DNA from: Bacillota bacterium
GTDB taxonomy: Bacteria; Armatimonadota; HRBIN16
Reading direction: 5' to 3'
Assembly (NCBI GenBank): GCA_023511455.1
Contig: JAIMBJ010000008.1
Location: forward strand, 1-64,000
DNA: 64,000 nucleotides
The position numbers were made by a program, and so were the translations under genes. Under the pieces are notes generated by a model. The model had not been told where the DNA came from. It was given only the letters and a program-made list of their open reading frames with translations, and made no database searches. Shown here piece after piece: positions 24,801 through 33,998 of this stretch; position 1 is the stretch's first letter; each line of letters opens with the position of its first letter.

Positions 24801-26630
24801 GTGAACGACACGCTCAGTGAGAAACTCCAGTCGCTTCCTGCCCTGCCGGGTGTGTATCTGTTCAAAGACGCGCAGGGAAATGTGCTTTACGTCGGGAAAG
24901 CGGTCTCCTTGCGCTCGCGGGTGCGTTCGTACTTCCATAAAAGCGCGGAGCTCTCCCTCAAGACGCGCCGGCTGGTGGAAAAAATCGCCGACCTGGAATG
25001 GATAGTTACCGACACCGAGCTGGAAGCTCTGGTGCTGGAATGCAACCTGATTAAGCGTTACCGCCCACCCTACAATATCCGACTGCGTGACGATAAGCAG
25101 TATCCGTTTCTCTGCCTGACCACTTCCGAGCCGTTCCCTCGCCTGATGCTGGCGCGCCGCGCCAGGAACGACGGCAACCGCTATTTCGGTCCCTACTCCG
25201 GCAGCCGACCGGTGTATCAGACGATTCATCTGCTGAACCGTCTCTTCCCGCTGGTAACGTGCGGCGAGGCGTTTACCGGCGAGCCGGTGCGCAAGCCCTG
25301 TCTGTACTACCACATGGGGAAGTGCCCCGCCCCCTGTGCCGGTCTTGCCGACAAAGAGAGGTATCGCGAAACGGTGCGGGAGGTAGAGATGTTCCTCAGC
25401 GGCAGGCACGAAAAACTACTCAAGAGGCTGTACAGGCAGATGGAAGAGGCGGCGGAGCGTCTGGAGTTCGAACGTGCTGCCGCCCTGCGTGACCAGATAC
25501 GCGCTGTGGAGCAGGTCATGCTTCAGCAGAAAGTGGTCTCCAGCGACATGGTAGACCGTGACGTGCTGGCATACGCCGCCGACGAGCAACGCGCACTGGT
25601 ACAGATGTTCTTTATCCGTGGCGGCAAGCTGATAGGACAGCAGCACTTCTTCCTGGACGGCGCAAGCGGCGAGGACCAGCGTGCAGCCCTGCAGGAGTTC
25701 CTCAAGCAGTACTACGAACAGGCGCAGGACGTACCGGGCGAAATCCTTTTGCCTGCACCCATCGAGGAAGCGCACATCATCGGGCAGTGGCTGAGGCAGA
25801 AAAAAGGTAAACGGGTGGAACTGCACACACCCCAGCGAGGAAGCAAAAAGAAGCTGCTGGAGCTCGCGCTGACCAACGCCGAGCTTGCCTTAGAGCAGGC
25901 GCGCCAGCAGTGGCTGCAAAAGAAGGCACAACAGGAGGCGGTGTTGCTGGCATTGCAAGAGGTGCTTGGATTGGACACACCGCCCCGGCGCATCGAGGCG
26001 TACGACATCTCGAACATTCAGGGCTATGCGCCTGTGGGAGTGATGGTGGTGCTGAAAGAGGGCAAGCCCTCCAAAAGCGATTACCGCCGCTTCAGCATCA
26101 AGTACCATCCCGAAACACCAAACGACTTCGCCATGATGAAAGAAGTGGTTACGCGACGCCTGCAGGAGGCTCAGAAAGGGAACCCCAAGTTCACCGAACT
26201 GCCTCATCTGATGTTGATCGACGGCGGCAAGGGACAGCTCCACGCCGCGCTCGAAGCGATGAAAGAGGTGGGATTGCAGGTTCCCGCTATCGGACTGGCG
26301 AAGCGGTACGAGGAGATATTCCAGCCCGGACGGTCGGAGCCGTTGCTATTGCCCAAAGATTCGCCGGTACTGCATCTGCTGCAGGCGGTGCGTGATGAGG
26401 CTCACCGCTTTGCGGTGGAGTACCACCGAAAGGTACGGCTGAAGCGTAGCACGTCTTCGGTGCTGGACGAGATTCCGGGCGTCGGTCCCAAACGCAAGCA
26501 GGTGCTGCTGAAACACTTCGGTTCGGTGAAACGTTTGAAAGAGGCAAGTGTCGAAGATATAGCAGCTGTGCCATCTATCCCCCGTTCTCTGGCACAGACC
26601 ATCTACACCGAGCTGCACAAGGAGGAGTGA
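24801..26630 (+). CDS. uvrC: Excinuclease ABC subunit C
   Basis: The protein has 609 residues, full length for the family. The GIY-YIG nuclease is N-terminal (LPGVYLF...VLYVGKA) and makes the 3' incision. A Cys cluster follows (CLYYHMGKCPAPCAG), then the UVR motif that binds UvrB (AAERLEFERAAALRDQI, about 215-235). The RNase H-like domain makes the 5' incision (IEAYDISNIQG, LMLIDGGKGQL), and a helix-hairpin-helix pair ends the protein (EIPGVGPKRKQVLLKHFG). It acts with UvrA and UvrB in nucleotide excision repair. Start is GTG without a ribosome site. Its stop overlaps the next gene's start (GTGA). Confidence 0.97.
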   Translation: MNDTLSEKLQSLPALPGVYLFKDAQGNVLYVGKAVSLRSRVRSYFHKSAELSLKTRRLVEKIADLEWIVTDTELEALVLECNLIKRYRPPYNIRLRDDKQYPFLCLTTSEPFPRLMLARRARNDGNRYFGPYSGSRPVYQTIHLLNRLFPLVTCGEAFTGEPVRKPCLYYHMGKCPAPCAGLADKERYRETVREVEMFLSGRHEKLLKRLYRQMEEAAERLEFERAAALRDQIRAVEQVMLQQKVVSSDMVDRDVLAYAADEQRALVQMFFIRGGKLIGQQHFFLDGASGEDQRAALQEFLKQYYEQAQDVPGEILLPAPIEEAHIIGQWLRQKKGKRVELHTPQRGSKKKLLELALTNAELALEQARQQWLQKKAQQEAVLLALQEVLGLDTPPRRIEAYDISNIQGYAPVGVMVVLKEGKPSKSDYRRFSIKYHPETPNDFAMMKEVVTRRLQEAQKGNPKFTELPHLMLIDGGKGQLHAALEAMKEVGLQVPAIGLAKRYEEIFQPGRSEPLLLPKDSPVLHLLQAVRDEAHRFAVEYHRKVRLKRSTSSVLDEIPGVGPKRKQVLLKHFGSVKRLKEASVEDIAAVPSIPRSLAQTIYTELHKEE

Positions 26631-26998
26631 AAGTGGTCGGGTTCATATTGCGCTGGGTTGCGAACGCTGTGGCGTTGTTGTTGACCGTTTGGCTGGGGAA
26701 GATGCTGGGATTAGGGCTCCATGTCAGCGGCTTCTGGGGCGCGATGGTTGCCGCTCTGGTCATCGGACTGATTAACGCCTTCATCCGCCCCATTGTGGTG
26801 ATGCTTACCCTGCCTTTGAACTGCCTGACTTTCGGGCTGTTTAGCCTGGTGATTAACGCCTTCCTGTTCTGGCTGGCAGGTGCGCTTCTCGCCGATTTTG
26901 ATGTGAGAGGTCCCATGGCAGCGCTGTTCGGTTCTATCGTGATGAGCATCTTCAGCAGCGTGTTCAGCCAAACCGTTGCCCCGGAGAAGCGCAGGTAG
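26627..26998 (+). CDS. YvlD/phage holin 4 family membrane protein
   Basis: The protein has 123 residues with four hydrophobic helices and the family's polar turn [36 protein letters not shown]. This family (Phage_holin_4_2, COG1950) is chromosomal in most bacteria and its function is not established; an envelope role is likely. The GTG start overlaps the uvrC stop by four bases, so translation is coupled, and the rapZ gene begins 53 bases later. Confidence 0.88.
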   Translation: MKVVGFILRWVANAVALLLTVWLGKMLGLGLHVSGFWGAMVAALVIGLINAFIRPIVVMLTLPLNCLTFGLFSLVINAFLFWLAGALLADFDVRGPMAALFGSIVMSIFSSVFSQTVAPEKRR

Positions 26999-27051
26999 GT
27001 GTGTGGAATAATAGTGGTGGAGTGTATCCGAAGTCATACAGGAGAGACCGC

Positions 27052-27945
27052 ATGAGAGGCAATCGCTGGGTATTGATTACCGGCATGTCGGGGTCGGGGA
27101 AGACGCTGGTATCGCATATCTTTGAGGACCTGGGCTACTTTTGCGTGGATAACCTGCCCCCGCGCCTGCTGCCGATGCTGGTGGAGCTGAGCAAGCAACA
27201 TCCCCAGCAGATGCAGCACGTCGCGCTGGTTATCGATACCCGCTGTGGCGAGATGTTTGCGGAAACCCTGTCCAGTGTGCGTTGCGTCGCGGAGCAGGGA
27301 ATACCCATCCAGATACTCTTTCTGGACTGCAGCGACGAGATACTGGTACAGCGTTTCAAGGAAACCCGTCGCAAACATCCTCTGTTCCGTGAACATCCCA
27401 CCATCCTGCAGAGCATTCGGGCGGAGCGCGGTTTGCTGGAGGAGGTACGGGCGAGCGCAGACAGGGTGATAGATACCTCTGTGCTGGCGCCGCATGAGCT
27501 GCGCGCCATCATCGAAACCGAGTACGCACTCATGGAGCGCAAGGCTGGCATCGCGGTGAACGTGGTCTCCTTCGGCTTCAAGTACGGCATCCCGCCGGAG
27601 GCGGACCTGGTGTTTGACGTGCGCTTTCTGGCGAACCCGCATTACGTCGCACACCTGCGTCCGCTGGATGGACGCGACGCACCCATCCGCAACTATGTAC
27701 TCGCTGACCCACTGGCAGAGCACTTCATCCGTCACCTGCAGGGTCTGATCGACTTTACATTACCTCAGTACATCCGGGAGGGCAAGGCGTACCTGACCAT
27801 CGCTATCGGCTGTACAGGGGGACGACACCGTTCGGTGGTCATTGCCGAGCAGGTAGCGCAGTTCCTGAAGGAGAAAGGTTACCGGGTGAACGTGCAGCAT
27901 CGGGACGTGCGACAACAGCCGCAGCCGATGCCCGAAACGGAGTGA
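27052..27945 (+). CDS. rapZ: RapZ-type nucleotide-binding protein
   Basis: The protein has 297 residues. The Walker A motif is GMSGSGKT (Lys17), and the [10 protein letters not shown] segment is characteristic. The C-terminal domain has the RapZ hallmarks [24 protein letters not shown] and [18 protein letters not shown], the part that senses GlcN6P in E. coli. RapZ controls glucosamine-6-phosphate synthase in enterobacteria through small RNAs; in other phyla its target is less clear. The ATG at 27052 has AGGAGAG upstream. Its stop overlaps the yvcK GTG by four bases, the conserved rapZ-yvcK order. Confidence 0.95.
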   Translation: MRGNRWVLITGMSGSGKTLVSHIFEDLGYFCVDNLPPRLLPMLVELSKQHPQQMQHVALVIDTRCGEMFAETLSSVRCVAEQGIPIQILFLDCSDEILVQRFKETRRKHPLFREHPTILQSIRAERGLLEEVRASADRVIDTSVLAPHELRAIIETEYALMERKAGIAVNVVSFGFKYGIPPEADLVFDVRFLANPHYVAHLRPLDGRDAPIRNYVLADPLAEHFIRHLQGLIDFTLPQYIREGKAYLTIAIGCTGGRHRSVVIAEQVAQFLKEKGYRVNVQHRDVRQQPQPMPETE

Positions 27946-29282
27946 GAGAACTGATGCGTCTGGGGCGGAATCTGCTTCAACTGCTGGAGATGCCCAGCGC
28001 GCGCTGGCTGCTGCCTGGAATGCTGGTCAAGCGCTGGCTACTGCTGGCGATGCTGGGCATTGCGGTGATGTTTCTCGGTCTGCTCATCCTCATCGACGTG
28101 CGCTTCCCCGAAGTGCTGGTCTGGTTGCACCGCCACGTGCAGCAGGCGGCACAGAGATTGGGCACACAGGGCACCCTGCCATGGACGATTCTGGGGGGCG
28201 CGGTCTTTCTGATGGGGTTCGGCATGAGCCTGATAGGCGTGCGGGGACTGGTGCGCACCATCGCCTGTGCCATTGACCCCGTAGCGGGACGGCGACTGGC
28301 GCACGTCATTTATAATCGGCGCAACCTGCAGCTGGGACCGGAGCTGGTGGCAATCGGCGGGGGGACGGGGTTATCCACGCTGTTGCGCGGTCTCAAGCAG
28401 TATTCCAGTAACGTCACGGCTATCGTTACCGTTACGGACGACGGAGGCAGCTCCGGACGGCTGATCGAACAGTTCGGCGTGCTTCCCCCAGGCGATATCC
28501 GCAACTGTCTGGTCGCCCTGGCGGATGCAGAGCCTATCATGACCGAACTGTTCCAGTATCGCTTTCGCGGAAGCGAAGGGCTCGGCGGGCACAGCTTCGG
28601 CAACCTGCTTATCGTCGCCATGACCAACATCACGGGCGATTTCGAGCGCGCCATCCGCGAGACCAGCAAAGTTCTGGCGATACGCGGGCGCGTGTTGCCG
28701 TCCACACTAGACCATGTGCGCCTGAGGGCGAAGATGGAAGATGGTTCCTTCATCGAGGGCGAAACAGCCATCGTCAGCTCGCTCCTGAAAATCCGTCAGA
28801 TGACGCTGAATCCCCCCAACGCCCGTCCGCTGGATGAAGCACTGCAAGCCATCCGCGAGGCAGATGTGATTGTGCTGGGACCGGGCAGTGTGTTTACCAG
28901 CGTGATACCGAACCTGCTGGTCGAGGGGATTGCCGATGCCATCCGTCACAGCCGCGCCCTGCGCGTGTACGTGTGCAACGTCATGACCCAGCCCGGAGAG
29001 ACCGATGGTTTCACCGCCAGCGACCACGTGCGCGCCATCGAGGCGCACTGTCCACCTCGTTTGTTTGACTATGTGCTGGTCAACACGACGCGCCCATCGC
29101 CGGAACTGCTGGAACGCTACCGTCAATCGGGAGCGGAGTTCGTGGAACCCGATATCGATCGTATCCGTTCAATGGGCTACCGCACCATCGCCGGCGACTT
29201 CATTAGCCAGACCGACGTGGTGCGCCACGACCCCTACAAACTATCTGACGCCATCATGCACCTGCTCAGCCGCAAGAAGTGA
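27942..29282 (+). CDS. yvcK: YvcK/CofD-like UDP-GlcNAc-binding gluconeogenesis factor
   Basis: The protein has 446 residues. Two N-terminal hydrophobic segments ([19 protein letters not shown] and [16 protein letters not shown]) anchor it in the membrane, an extension not found in the Bacillus protein. The YvcK core begins at about 135 with [17 protein letters not shown], followed by [13 protein letters not shown] and [12 protein letters not shown], and later [20 protein letters not shown]. YvcK binds UDP-GlcNAc and affects cell shape and growth on gluconeogenic carbon. The usual third gene of the cluster, whiA, is absent; a convergent MFS gene overlaps its tail by 42 bases. Confidence 0.93.
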   Translation: MRELMRLGRNLLQLLEMPSARWLLPGMLVKRWLLLAMLGIAVMFLGLLILIDVRFPEVLVWLHRHVQQAAQRLGTQGTLPWTILGGAVFLMGFGMSLIGVRGLVRTIACAIDPVAGRRLAHVIYNRRNLQLGPELVAIGGGTGLSTLLRGLKQYSSNVTAIVTVTDDGGSSGRLIEQFGVLPPGDIRNCLVALADAEPIMTELFQYRFRGSEGLGGHSFGNLLIVAMTNITGDFERAIRETSKVLAIRGRVLPSTLDHVRLRAKMEDGSFIEGETAIVSSLLKIRQMTLNPPNARPLDEALQAIREADVIVLGPGSVFTSVIPNLLVEGIADAIRHSRALRVYVCNVMTQPGETDGFTASDHVRAIEAHCPPRLFDYVLVNTTRPSPELLERYRQSGAEFVEPDIDRIRSMGYRTIAGDFISQTDVVRHDPYKLSDAIMHLLSRKK

Positions 29283-30476
29283 ACGGTGCGGCTTGGGGAT
29301 GCGCTGTACCGCCAGCAGCGACAGAAACACCACGCCAAACCCTATCCAGAACGGGATGCGGTAATCGTCCAGCACCTTCCATAAAGTACCACCCAGCACG
29401 GGCATCACCACCGCCGCCACGTGGTTCATCGTGGTGCCCATCGCCAGACTGGGTGTCAGGTCTCCTTTCTGCACAATGCGGTTCAGGAAGACGGTGATGC
29501 CCATGCTGAAAGCGAACAGCACGCTATCAGTTACAAACAACAGATACAGCAGGCGCACGTCCTTGAAGGTGGCATAGCCCGCGAACACACCCGCAATCAG
29601 GATGTAATAGAGCGTCAGCATCCGCCGCTCGCCGAAGCGGTCTATCCACCTGCCCACCGTGGGCGCAGCGACCACACCCAGCGCGGCGTTGACAAACGCC
29701 AGCGAGAGCATGGTCTGCACCGGTGTGTTGTACACCAGTATCAGCACGTAAGAGGCAAAGGTGCTGAATATCTGTCGGCGGCAGCCTTCCAGAAAGGTCA
29801 GGACGTAGTAGAGACTGTACTCTCGCCGCAGGATGATGGGTTGACGCCTGCCGCTGGCAGCTTGGGCAGAGAGCAGAAACGCCAGCACACCTGCCGCCGC
29901 AATCATCGCCCCTGCGATAAAGAACAGCGACTGGTAGGAGAGATAGCTCTTGAACAGCCGCGCCGAGCCGAGAGCCAGCAGCACCGCGATCGAGCCGATG
30001 GCGCTCATTCGCCCCAGATGCCTGCCGCCTTCGCGCCCACCTGCCAGCGCGAGCGTGATGGATGGAGACACCGACGACCAGAGATGAAACCCGACCGACC
30101 AGAAGACGCTGACGGCGACCAGCGTCCAGTAGGCGTTAGCCATACCCGTTGCGCCGATGCCAAGAGCGCAAACCAGCAGCGCGAGCCCCGCCAGCCGCGG
30201 CTCCGCGAAGGCTACCAGCGTGCCCGCGATAGGTGCGGTGAGCAAGCCGGGCACCTCGCGCAGCGATTCCAGCACGCCCAGCTGGGACGGGGAGACATGC
30301 AACACCTCGCGGATGAAGTTCTGGAAGATGCCGCCGTATACGGCAAACCCAAAAGCGAAGCAAAAGGTCAGGGCGCCAAACAAGCCCCAATCCCGCCGCA
30401 ACGATGGTTGGTTTACCGGTTCCGACATCATCAATGGGTATTTTTCATCTTCTGGGATGAGGTTTCCTCTGGTCAC
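29241..30476 (-). CDS. MFS transporter
   Basis: The protein has 411 residues with about 12 hydrophobic helices and an MFS-like pattern: charged cytoplasmic loops (GRWIDRFGERRML between helices 8 and 9) and Gly-rich helices. The substrate cannot be inferred. The start is uncertain: GTG at 30476 has a weak GGAAGG upstream, while tandem ATGs at about 30431 would remove 15 polar residues. The last 42 bases overlap the end of yvcK on the other strand. A dispersed repeat lies just upstream, between it and thrC. Confidence 0.8.
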   Translation of the reverse strand: MTRGNLIPEDEKYPLMMSEPVNQPSLRRDWGLFGALTFCFAFGFAVYGGIFQNFIREVLHVSPSQLGVLESLREVPGLLTAPIAGTLVAFAEPRLAGLALLVCALGIGATGMANAYWTLVAVSVFWSVGFHLWSSVSPSITLALAGGREGGRHLGRMSAIGSIAVLLALGSARLFKSYLSYQSLFFIAGAMIAAAGVLAFLLSAQAASGRRQPIILRREYSLYYVLTFLEGCRRQIFSTFASYVLILVYNTPVQTMLSLAFVNAALGVVAAPTVGRWIDRFGERRMLTLYYILIAGVFAGYATFKDVRLLYLLFVTDSVLFAFSMGITVFLNRIVQKGDLTPSLAMGTTMNHVAAVVMPVLGGTLWKVLDDYRIPFWIGFGVVFLSLLAVQRIPKPHRSLLAAEQVHDGVR

Positions 30477-30490
30477 CCCACCCTTCCATC

Positions 30491-30519
30491 ACCCGGAGGG
30501 CAAGGCTCCCGGCGAGCCG
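30491..30519 (+). repeat. Dispersed G/C-rich repeat, copy 2
   Basis: ACCCGGAGGGCAAGGCTCCC and the following GGCGAGCCG match the copies at 57881-57907 and, on the other strand, 19351-19372. It lies in the short gap between thrC and the MFS gene and can form an imperfect stem (GGAGGG or AAGGCTCCC arms), so it may act as a terminator. Confidence 0.6.
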
Positions 30520-30529
30520 ACCAGACTCC

Positions 30530-31591
30530 TCACAATTCCAGTGCGCGACGCACTGCGTCCAACTCGGGTGGAACATGAACCGGCGCGACGCGAGAGGCTT
30601 CGATGGCGGTATCCGGGTCCTTTAAGCCGTGCCCGGTGAGCGTGACGGTGACGATAGCAGGTTCGCGGAAATAGCCCTGCTGTGCCAGCTTGCGCAGTCC
30701 GGCGATGGGAGCTACCGATGCCGGTTCGGCAAAGACCCCTTCCAGTGCCGCCACCATCCGGTACGCTTCCAGAATCTCCTCATCAGTCACCTTCCCGATG
30801 TGTCCGCCCGATTCGTCGCGGGCGGCGATGGCTTCTTGCCAGCTGGCGGGGTTGCCGATGCGGATGGCGGTGGCGATGGTTTCAGGGTGTTCTACCACGC
30901 GCCCTTCCACCAGCGGTGCCGCTCCCGCCGCCTGAAAGCCCAGCATCTTCGGAAGACGGGAGGTTTTGCCATGCCGATAGTACTCCTGATAGCCCTGCCA
31001 GTAGGCGACGATGTTACGGGCGTTGCCAACGGGGATGGCGTGGTAATGGGGGGCATCGCCCAGATCGTCGCAAATCTCGAAGGCGGCGGTCTTTTGTCCT
31101 TCACCGCGGTAAGGGTTGACCGAGTTCACAATGGTGATGGGATACTGCGCAGCGATTTGCTGTACCATCTGCAGCGCGGCGTCGAAGTTGCCGTCGATGG
31201 CGATGACCTTCGCCCCGTGCATCAGTGCCTGAGTGAGTTTGCCCAGCGCGACCTTGCCCGAAGGCAGCAGCACGTAACAGCGCATCCCTGCGCGGGCGGC
31301 ATAGGCAGCGGCGGAAGCAGAAGTGTTGCCTGTGGAGGCGCAAATCACCGCCTGCACGCCTTCTTCCGCGGCTTTGGAAATCGCCATCGTCATGCCCCGG
31401 TCCTTGAAGGAACCGGTGGGATTCGCGCCCTCGTACTTCAGGTAAATCTGCAGCTGCGGGGCGATGGCTTGCGCCAGACGCGGGGCAGGTATCAGCGGCG
31501 TATCCCCTTCCAGCAGGGTAACTACCGGCGTGCGGTCGGTGACGGGCAAAAAATGGCGGTACCTGGCGATAACTCCCTGTCTCATGCTCAT
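30530..31591 (-). CDS. thrC: Threonine synthase
   Basis: The protein is about 353 residues. It converts O-phosphohomoserine to threonine with pyridoxal phosphate. [24 protein letters not shown] is the typical opening, and the cofactor lysine is Lys63 in [11 protein letters not shown]. The phosphate-binding segment [19 protein letters not shown] and the C-terminal [11 protein letters not shown] are as expected. The start is taken as the ATG at 31591; an in-frame TTG at 31606 and ATG at 31585 are alternatives and none has a strong ribosome site. The tRNA-Lys gene lies 40 bases upstream on the same strand, so read-through could contribute expression. Other threonine genes are not nearby. Confidence 0.93.
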   Translation of the reverse strand: MSMRQGVIARYRHFLPVTDRTPVVTLLEGDTPLIPAPRLAQAIAPQLQIYLKYEGANPTGSFKDRGMTMAISKAAEEGVQAVICASTGNTSASAAAYAARAGMRCYVLLPSGKVALGKLTQALMHGAKVIAIDGNFDAALQMVQQIAAQYPITIVNSVNPYRGEGQKTAAFEICDDLGDAPHYHAIPVGNARNIVAYWQGYQEYYRHGKTSRLPKMLGFQAAGAAPLVEGRVVEHPETIATAIRIGNPASWQEAIAARDESGGHIGKVTDEEILEAYRMVAALEGVFAEPASVAPIAGLRKLAQQGYFREPAIVTVTLTGHGLKDPDTAIEASRVAPVHVPPELDAVRRALEL

Positions 31592-31631
31592 CCGTTTGCT
31601 CGGCAACCTGGAAAAACGCTGCGGAGGGCAC

Positions 31632-31707
31632 TGGTGAGCCGGGTGGGATTCGAACCCACGACCCTCGCCTTAAAAGGGCGATGCTCTGCCTGCTGAGCTA
31701 CCGGCTC
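31632..31707 (-). tRNA. tRNA-Lys (anticodon TTT)
   Basis: On the minus strand the acceptor GAGCCGG pairs with CCGGCTC, followed by discriminator A and an encoded CCA. The anticodon stem TCGCC/GGCGA carries loop CTTTTAA, so the anticodon is TTT. The D-arm GCTC...GAGC and T-loop TTCGAAT are standard. Confidence 0.97.
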
Positions 31708-31717
31708 AGACGGTCTT

Positions 31718-31746
31718 ATTCTACCCCAATTTGTGTGCGAAGTCAA
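31718..31746 (-). promoter_or_regulatory. Promoter of tRNA-Lys
   Basis: Read on the minus strand: TTGACT (31746-31741), 17 bases, then TAGAAT (31723-31718), with the tRNA starting 11 bases further. It is a near-consensus promoter and may also feed thrC. Confidence 0.75.
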
Positions 31747-31770
31747 ATGGTGCAGGGGTTATGGTAGAAT
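31742..31770 (+). promoter_or_regulatory. Overlapping divergent promoter of the CapA-type gene
   Basis: TAGAAT (31765-31770) lies nine bases before the ATG at 31780; the -35 position (31742-31747, GTCAAA) falls on top of the -35 box of the divergent tRNA promoter. The two polymerases would compete for the same DNA. The message would have almost no leader. Confidence 0.45.
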
Positions 31771-31779
31771 CACCGTAAG

Positions 31780-32799
31780 ATGTCGCAGCAGCCGCCGACA
31801 AAACGTTTGGCACGGGCGGTGACGGTGCTGGCGGCGGGGGATGTCATGCTGGTGCTGGGCATGGTTCCTTTGCTTCGGCGGCACGGAGCCGAGCATCCCT
31901 TTCGCGAGGTTCGCTCTCTGCTACACCGCGCGGATGTGGTTATCGCCAATCTGGAGGCTCCTTTCACCACCCGCAATATTCCAACGCCCCACAAGAGTGC
32001 AGACAGCGTGAAGGCGCGGCGAGACTATATCCTGCGTGCCCATCCCAATACCGCGAGGGGGCTGAAGTTCGCAGGAATTACCGCTGTCAGCCTGGCGAAC
32101 AACCATACGATGGACTATCAACGCGGTGGGCTGGAGGATACCCTTGCGGTGCTGGACAGGCTCGGCATTGCCTGGGCGGGGGCGGGAAGAAACATCATGG
32201 AAGCCAGACGCCCTGCCGTGCTGGAGCGAAAGGGGTTGCGCCTTGCGCTACTGAGCTATTCCTGCATTCTGCCAGTGGGTTCCGTAGCCACTCCCACTCG
32301 CGCGGGAATCGCCCCCGCACGCGGCGTCGGTGCAGAAGAAGCCATGCGAGTCGACATTGCCCGCGCTCGCCGCGAATCGGATTTCGTAATCGTTTCCGTC
32401 CACTGGGGCGAGCAGCTGGCGCGCTATCCCAACAAAACGCAACAACGGCTGGGGCGGTTGTTTCTGCAGTGGGGGGCAGACGCGGTCATCGGGCATCACC
32501 CTCATGTTTTGCAGGGTATCGAAGTACGGCAGGGCAAGGTGATTGCCTACAGTCTGGGCGATTTCGTGAATCTCTCCTCTCGAGGCGAGACGGCAATACT
32601 GCAAATCGCGATAGACCGACCTCACCGCATCGATTCCGCCAACCTCATCCCGCTGGAATTGCGACTCGGACAACCGCGTCCGGCGGACGGCAAGACGTGG
32701 CGGCAAATCATCCGACAGATGCGCGTGCTATCGGGTGCGTGGGGCACACGCATCGACGAGTTCGGCGGTATCTGGCTCACCTCCACCAGTGCTGGCTGA
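31780..32799 (+). CDS. CapA-type metallophosphatase-fold protein
   Basis: The protein has 339 residues and is a PGA_cap (CapA/PgsA) family member: AAGDVMLVLG at the N-terminus, VIANLEAPFT, VSLANNHTMDY, VSVHWGEQLARYP, and HHPHVLQGIEV with the metal-binding His pair, then YSLGDFVN. The family has a metallophosphatase-like fold; CapA takes part in poly-gamma-glutamate export, but most homologues are uncharacterised and no other capsule genes lie here. There is no signal peptide or membrane helix, unlike classical CapA, so a cytoplasmic role is possible. No ribosome site precedes the ATG. Its end overlaps the convergent URO-D gene by 23 bases. Confidence 0.85.
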   Translation: MSQQPPTKRLARAVTVLAAGDVMLVLGMVPLLRRHGAEHPFREVRSLLHRADVVIANLEAPFTTRNIPTPHKSADSVKARRDYILRAHPNTARGLKFAGITAVSLANNHTMDYQRGGLEDTLAVLDRLGIAWAGAGRNIMEARRPAVLERKGLRLALLSYSCILPVGSVATPTRAGIAPARGVGAEEAMRVDIARARRESDFVIVSVHWGEQLARYPNKTQQRLGRLFLQWGADAVIGHHPHVLQGIEVRQGKVIAYSLGDFVNLSSRGETAILQIAIDRPHRIDSANLIPLELRLGQPRPADGKTWRQIIRQMRVLSGAWGTRIDEFGGIWLTSTSAG

Positions 32800-33817
32800 G
32801 ATACTCAAAGTAGAACAGCGCGTTGTCCACAGGCACGTTGCTGGGAATGTGATTGCCAACGGCGAACATGAAGCCGGGACAGCCCTTTGCCAGGCGGAGG
32901 GTCTCATCGATCTCGTGCCGTATCTGCGCGCGCGTGCCGAAAGTCAGTGTGCGGACGTCCACCTTACTGCCGACAATCACGTGCGTTTTCCCGTAACGCT
33001 CCACGATGTATTCCAGTGAAGTGGTCGGTTCGAAGATGAAGCCGTCCGCACCTGCCTGCGCAATGTCGTCCACAAACTCCGTCCATGTGCCGTCCGAGCA
33101 GTACAGCACCACCTTTCCCGCCTCGTGCAACACCTGCCAGAGTTTTGCATAGCGCGGAAAGATGGCGGAACGGTAGAAATCGGGATGCATGAACGGTCCC
33201 TGCGACCACACCATGTCATCGTGGCAGATGAACACCGGTGCGGAGGTCTTTGCCCACGCCTGATAATGATGTAGAGACAGACGATAGAAGCTCTCCAGAA
33301 CCTTATCGAACCGTTCTCGATAGGCAGCCGCTTCCAGCAGCATATCCCAGCCGAACGCCTCGATTGCGCCCGACACGATGGTCCTGTAATATCCTGCGGT
33401 GAAGACCTGATTGGGGTTTTCCGCCTGCCCGCGCCGGTAGAAATCCTCGTAGTACTGCACCAGCTCCTGCATGTCAGGCAGGCCATACTCTTCCACCGCG
33501 TCAAACTGCAGTACCTCCTCCACATCGCGGAAGGGGCAGTAGACATGGTCGCGCCGGTCGATGCCGCCCTCCAGAAACTCCGCGTGCCCCATGTCGGTCA
33601 CCCTGCCCCGTTGCGACCATGGTACCGGCCCGTCGTTGGTAACCCACAGCAGGTCGATCTGCCATGCGTCGTGAAACTCGCGCCAGGCAGCGGGCTCTTT
33701 GGCAGGGTCTTTACCGGTCACTGCGCGCACCAGCGCGTAGTTGCTGCAATACTCTGTATGAGCCAGTCTTGGAGGCGATTGCAGGCGTATCGCCCCCATA
33801 CCGATGGTGTAACTCAC
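32777..33817 (-). CDS. Uroporphyrinogen decarboxylase-family protein
   Basis: The protein has 346 residues and carries the URO-D/MtaA barrel pattern in its C-terminal half: FICHDDMVWSQGPFMHPDFYRSAIFP, a Cys-containing strand VVLYCSDG, and DGFIFEPTTSLEYIVERYGKTHVIVGSKVDVRTL. The N-terminal Arg-rich substrate loop of true HemE is not seen, so a methyltransferase-type or unknown role is more likely than heme synthesis. Such paralogues are abundant in Armatimonadota and Planctomycetes, often near sugar catabolism genes. GTG at 33817 has GGGAGGT upstream and is preferred over the internal ATG at 33799. Confidence 0.82.
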   Translation of the reverse strand: MSYTIGMGAIRLQSPPRLAHTEYCSNYALVRAVTGKDPAKEPAAWREFHDAWQIDLLWVTNDGPVPWSQRGRVTDMGHAEFLEGGIDRRDHVYCPFRDVEEVLQFDAVEEYGLPDMQELVQYYEDFYRRGQAENPNQVFTAGYYRTIVSGAIEAFGWDMLLEAAAYRERFDKVLESFYRLSLHHYQAWAKTSAPVFICHDDMVWSQGPFMHPDFYRSAIFPRYAKLWQVLHEAGKVVLYCSDGTWTEFVDDIAQAGADGFIFEPTTSLEYIVERYGKTHVIVGSKVDVRTLTFGTRAQIRHEIDETLRLAKGCPGFMFAVGNHIPSNVPVDNALFYFEYLSQHWWR

Positions 33818-33875
33818 GTCTACCTCCCGGCACTGTTTTTCCTACTGTAGCACGATATGCCCGCGATGCGCAAGG

Positions 33876-33884
33876 TGCTATAAT
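33876..33884 (+). promoter_or_regulatory. Extended -10 promoter of the epimerase gene
   Basis: TGC followed by TATAAT (33879-33884) is an extended -10 element; the -35 region is weak. The message would have a leader of about 108 bases, in which I see no strong structure. Confidence 0.5.
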
Positions 33885-33998
33885 AGGGGGGAGGCGAAGA
33901 CAGGCTTTAACCCGCGCAACGCCTCCTGTAGGGCGCGGCTACATTGGGATGACGTGAGCCCTGAATAACATACCAGACATCAAGCGAGGTGCAACAAG

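Noticed and set aside
33900-33960. Repeat-like TGTAGGGCGCGGCTAC segment upstream of the epimerase
   Set aside because: It resembles a dispersed repeat but no second clear copy was found in the window.
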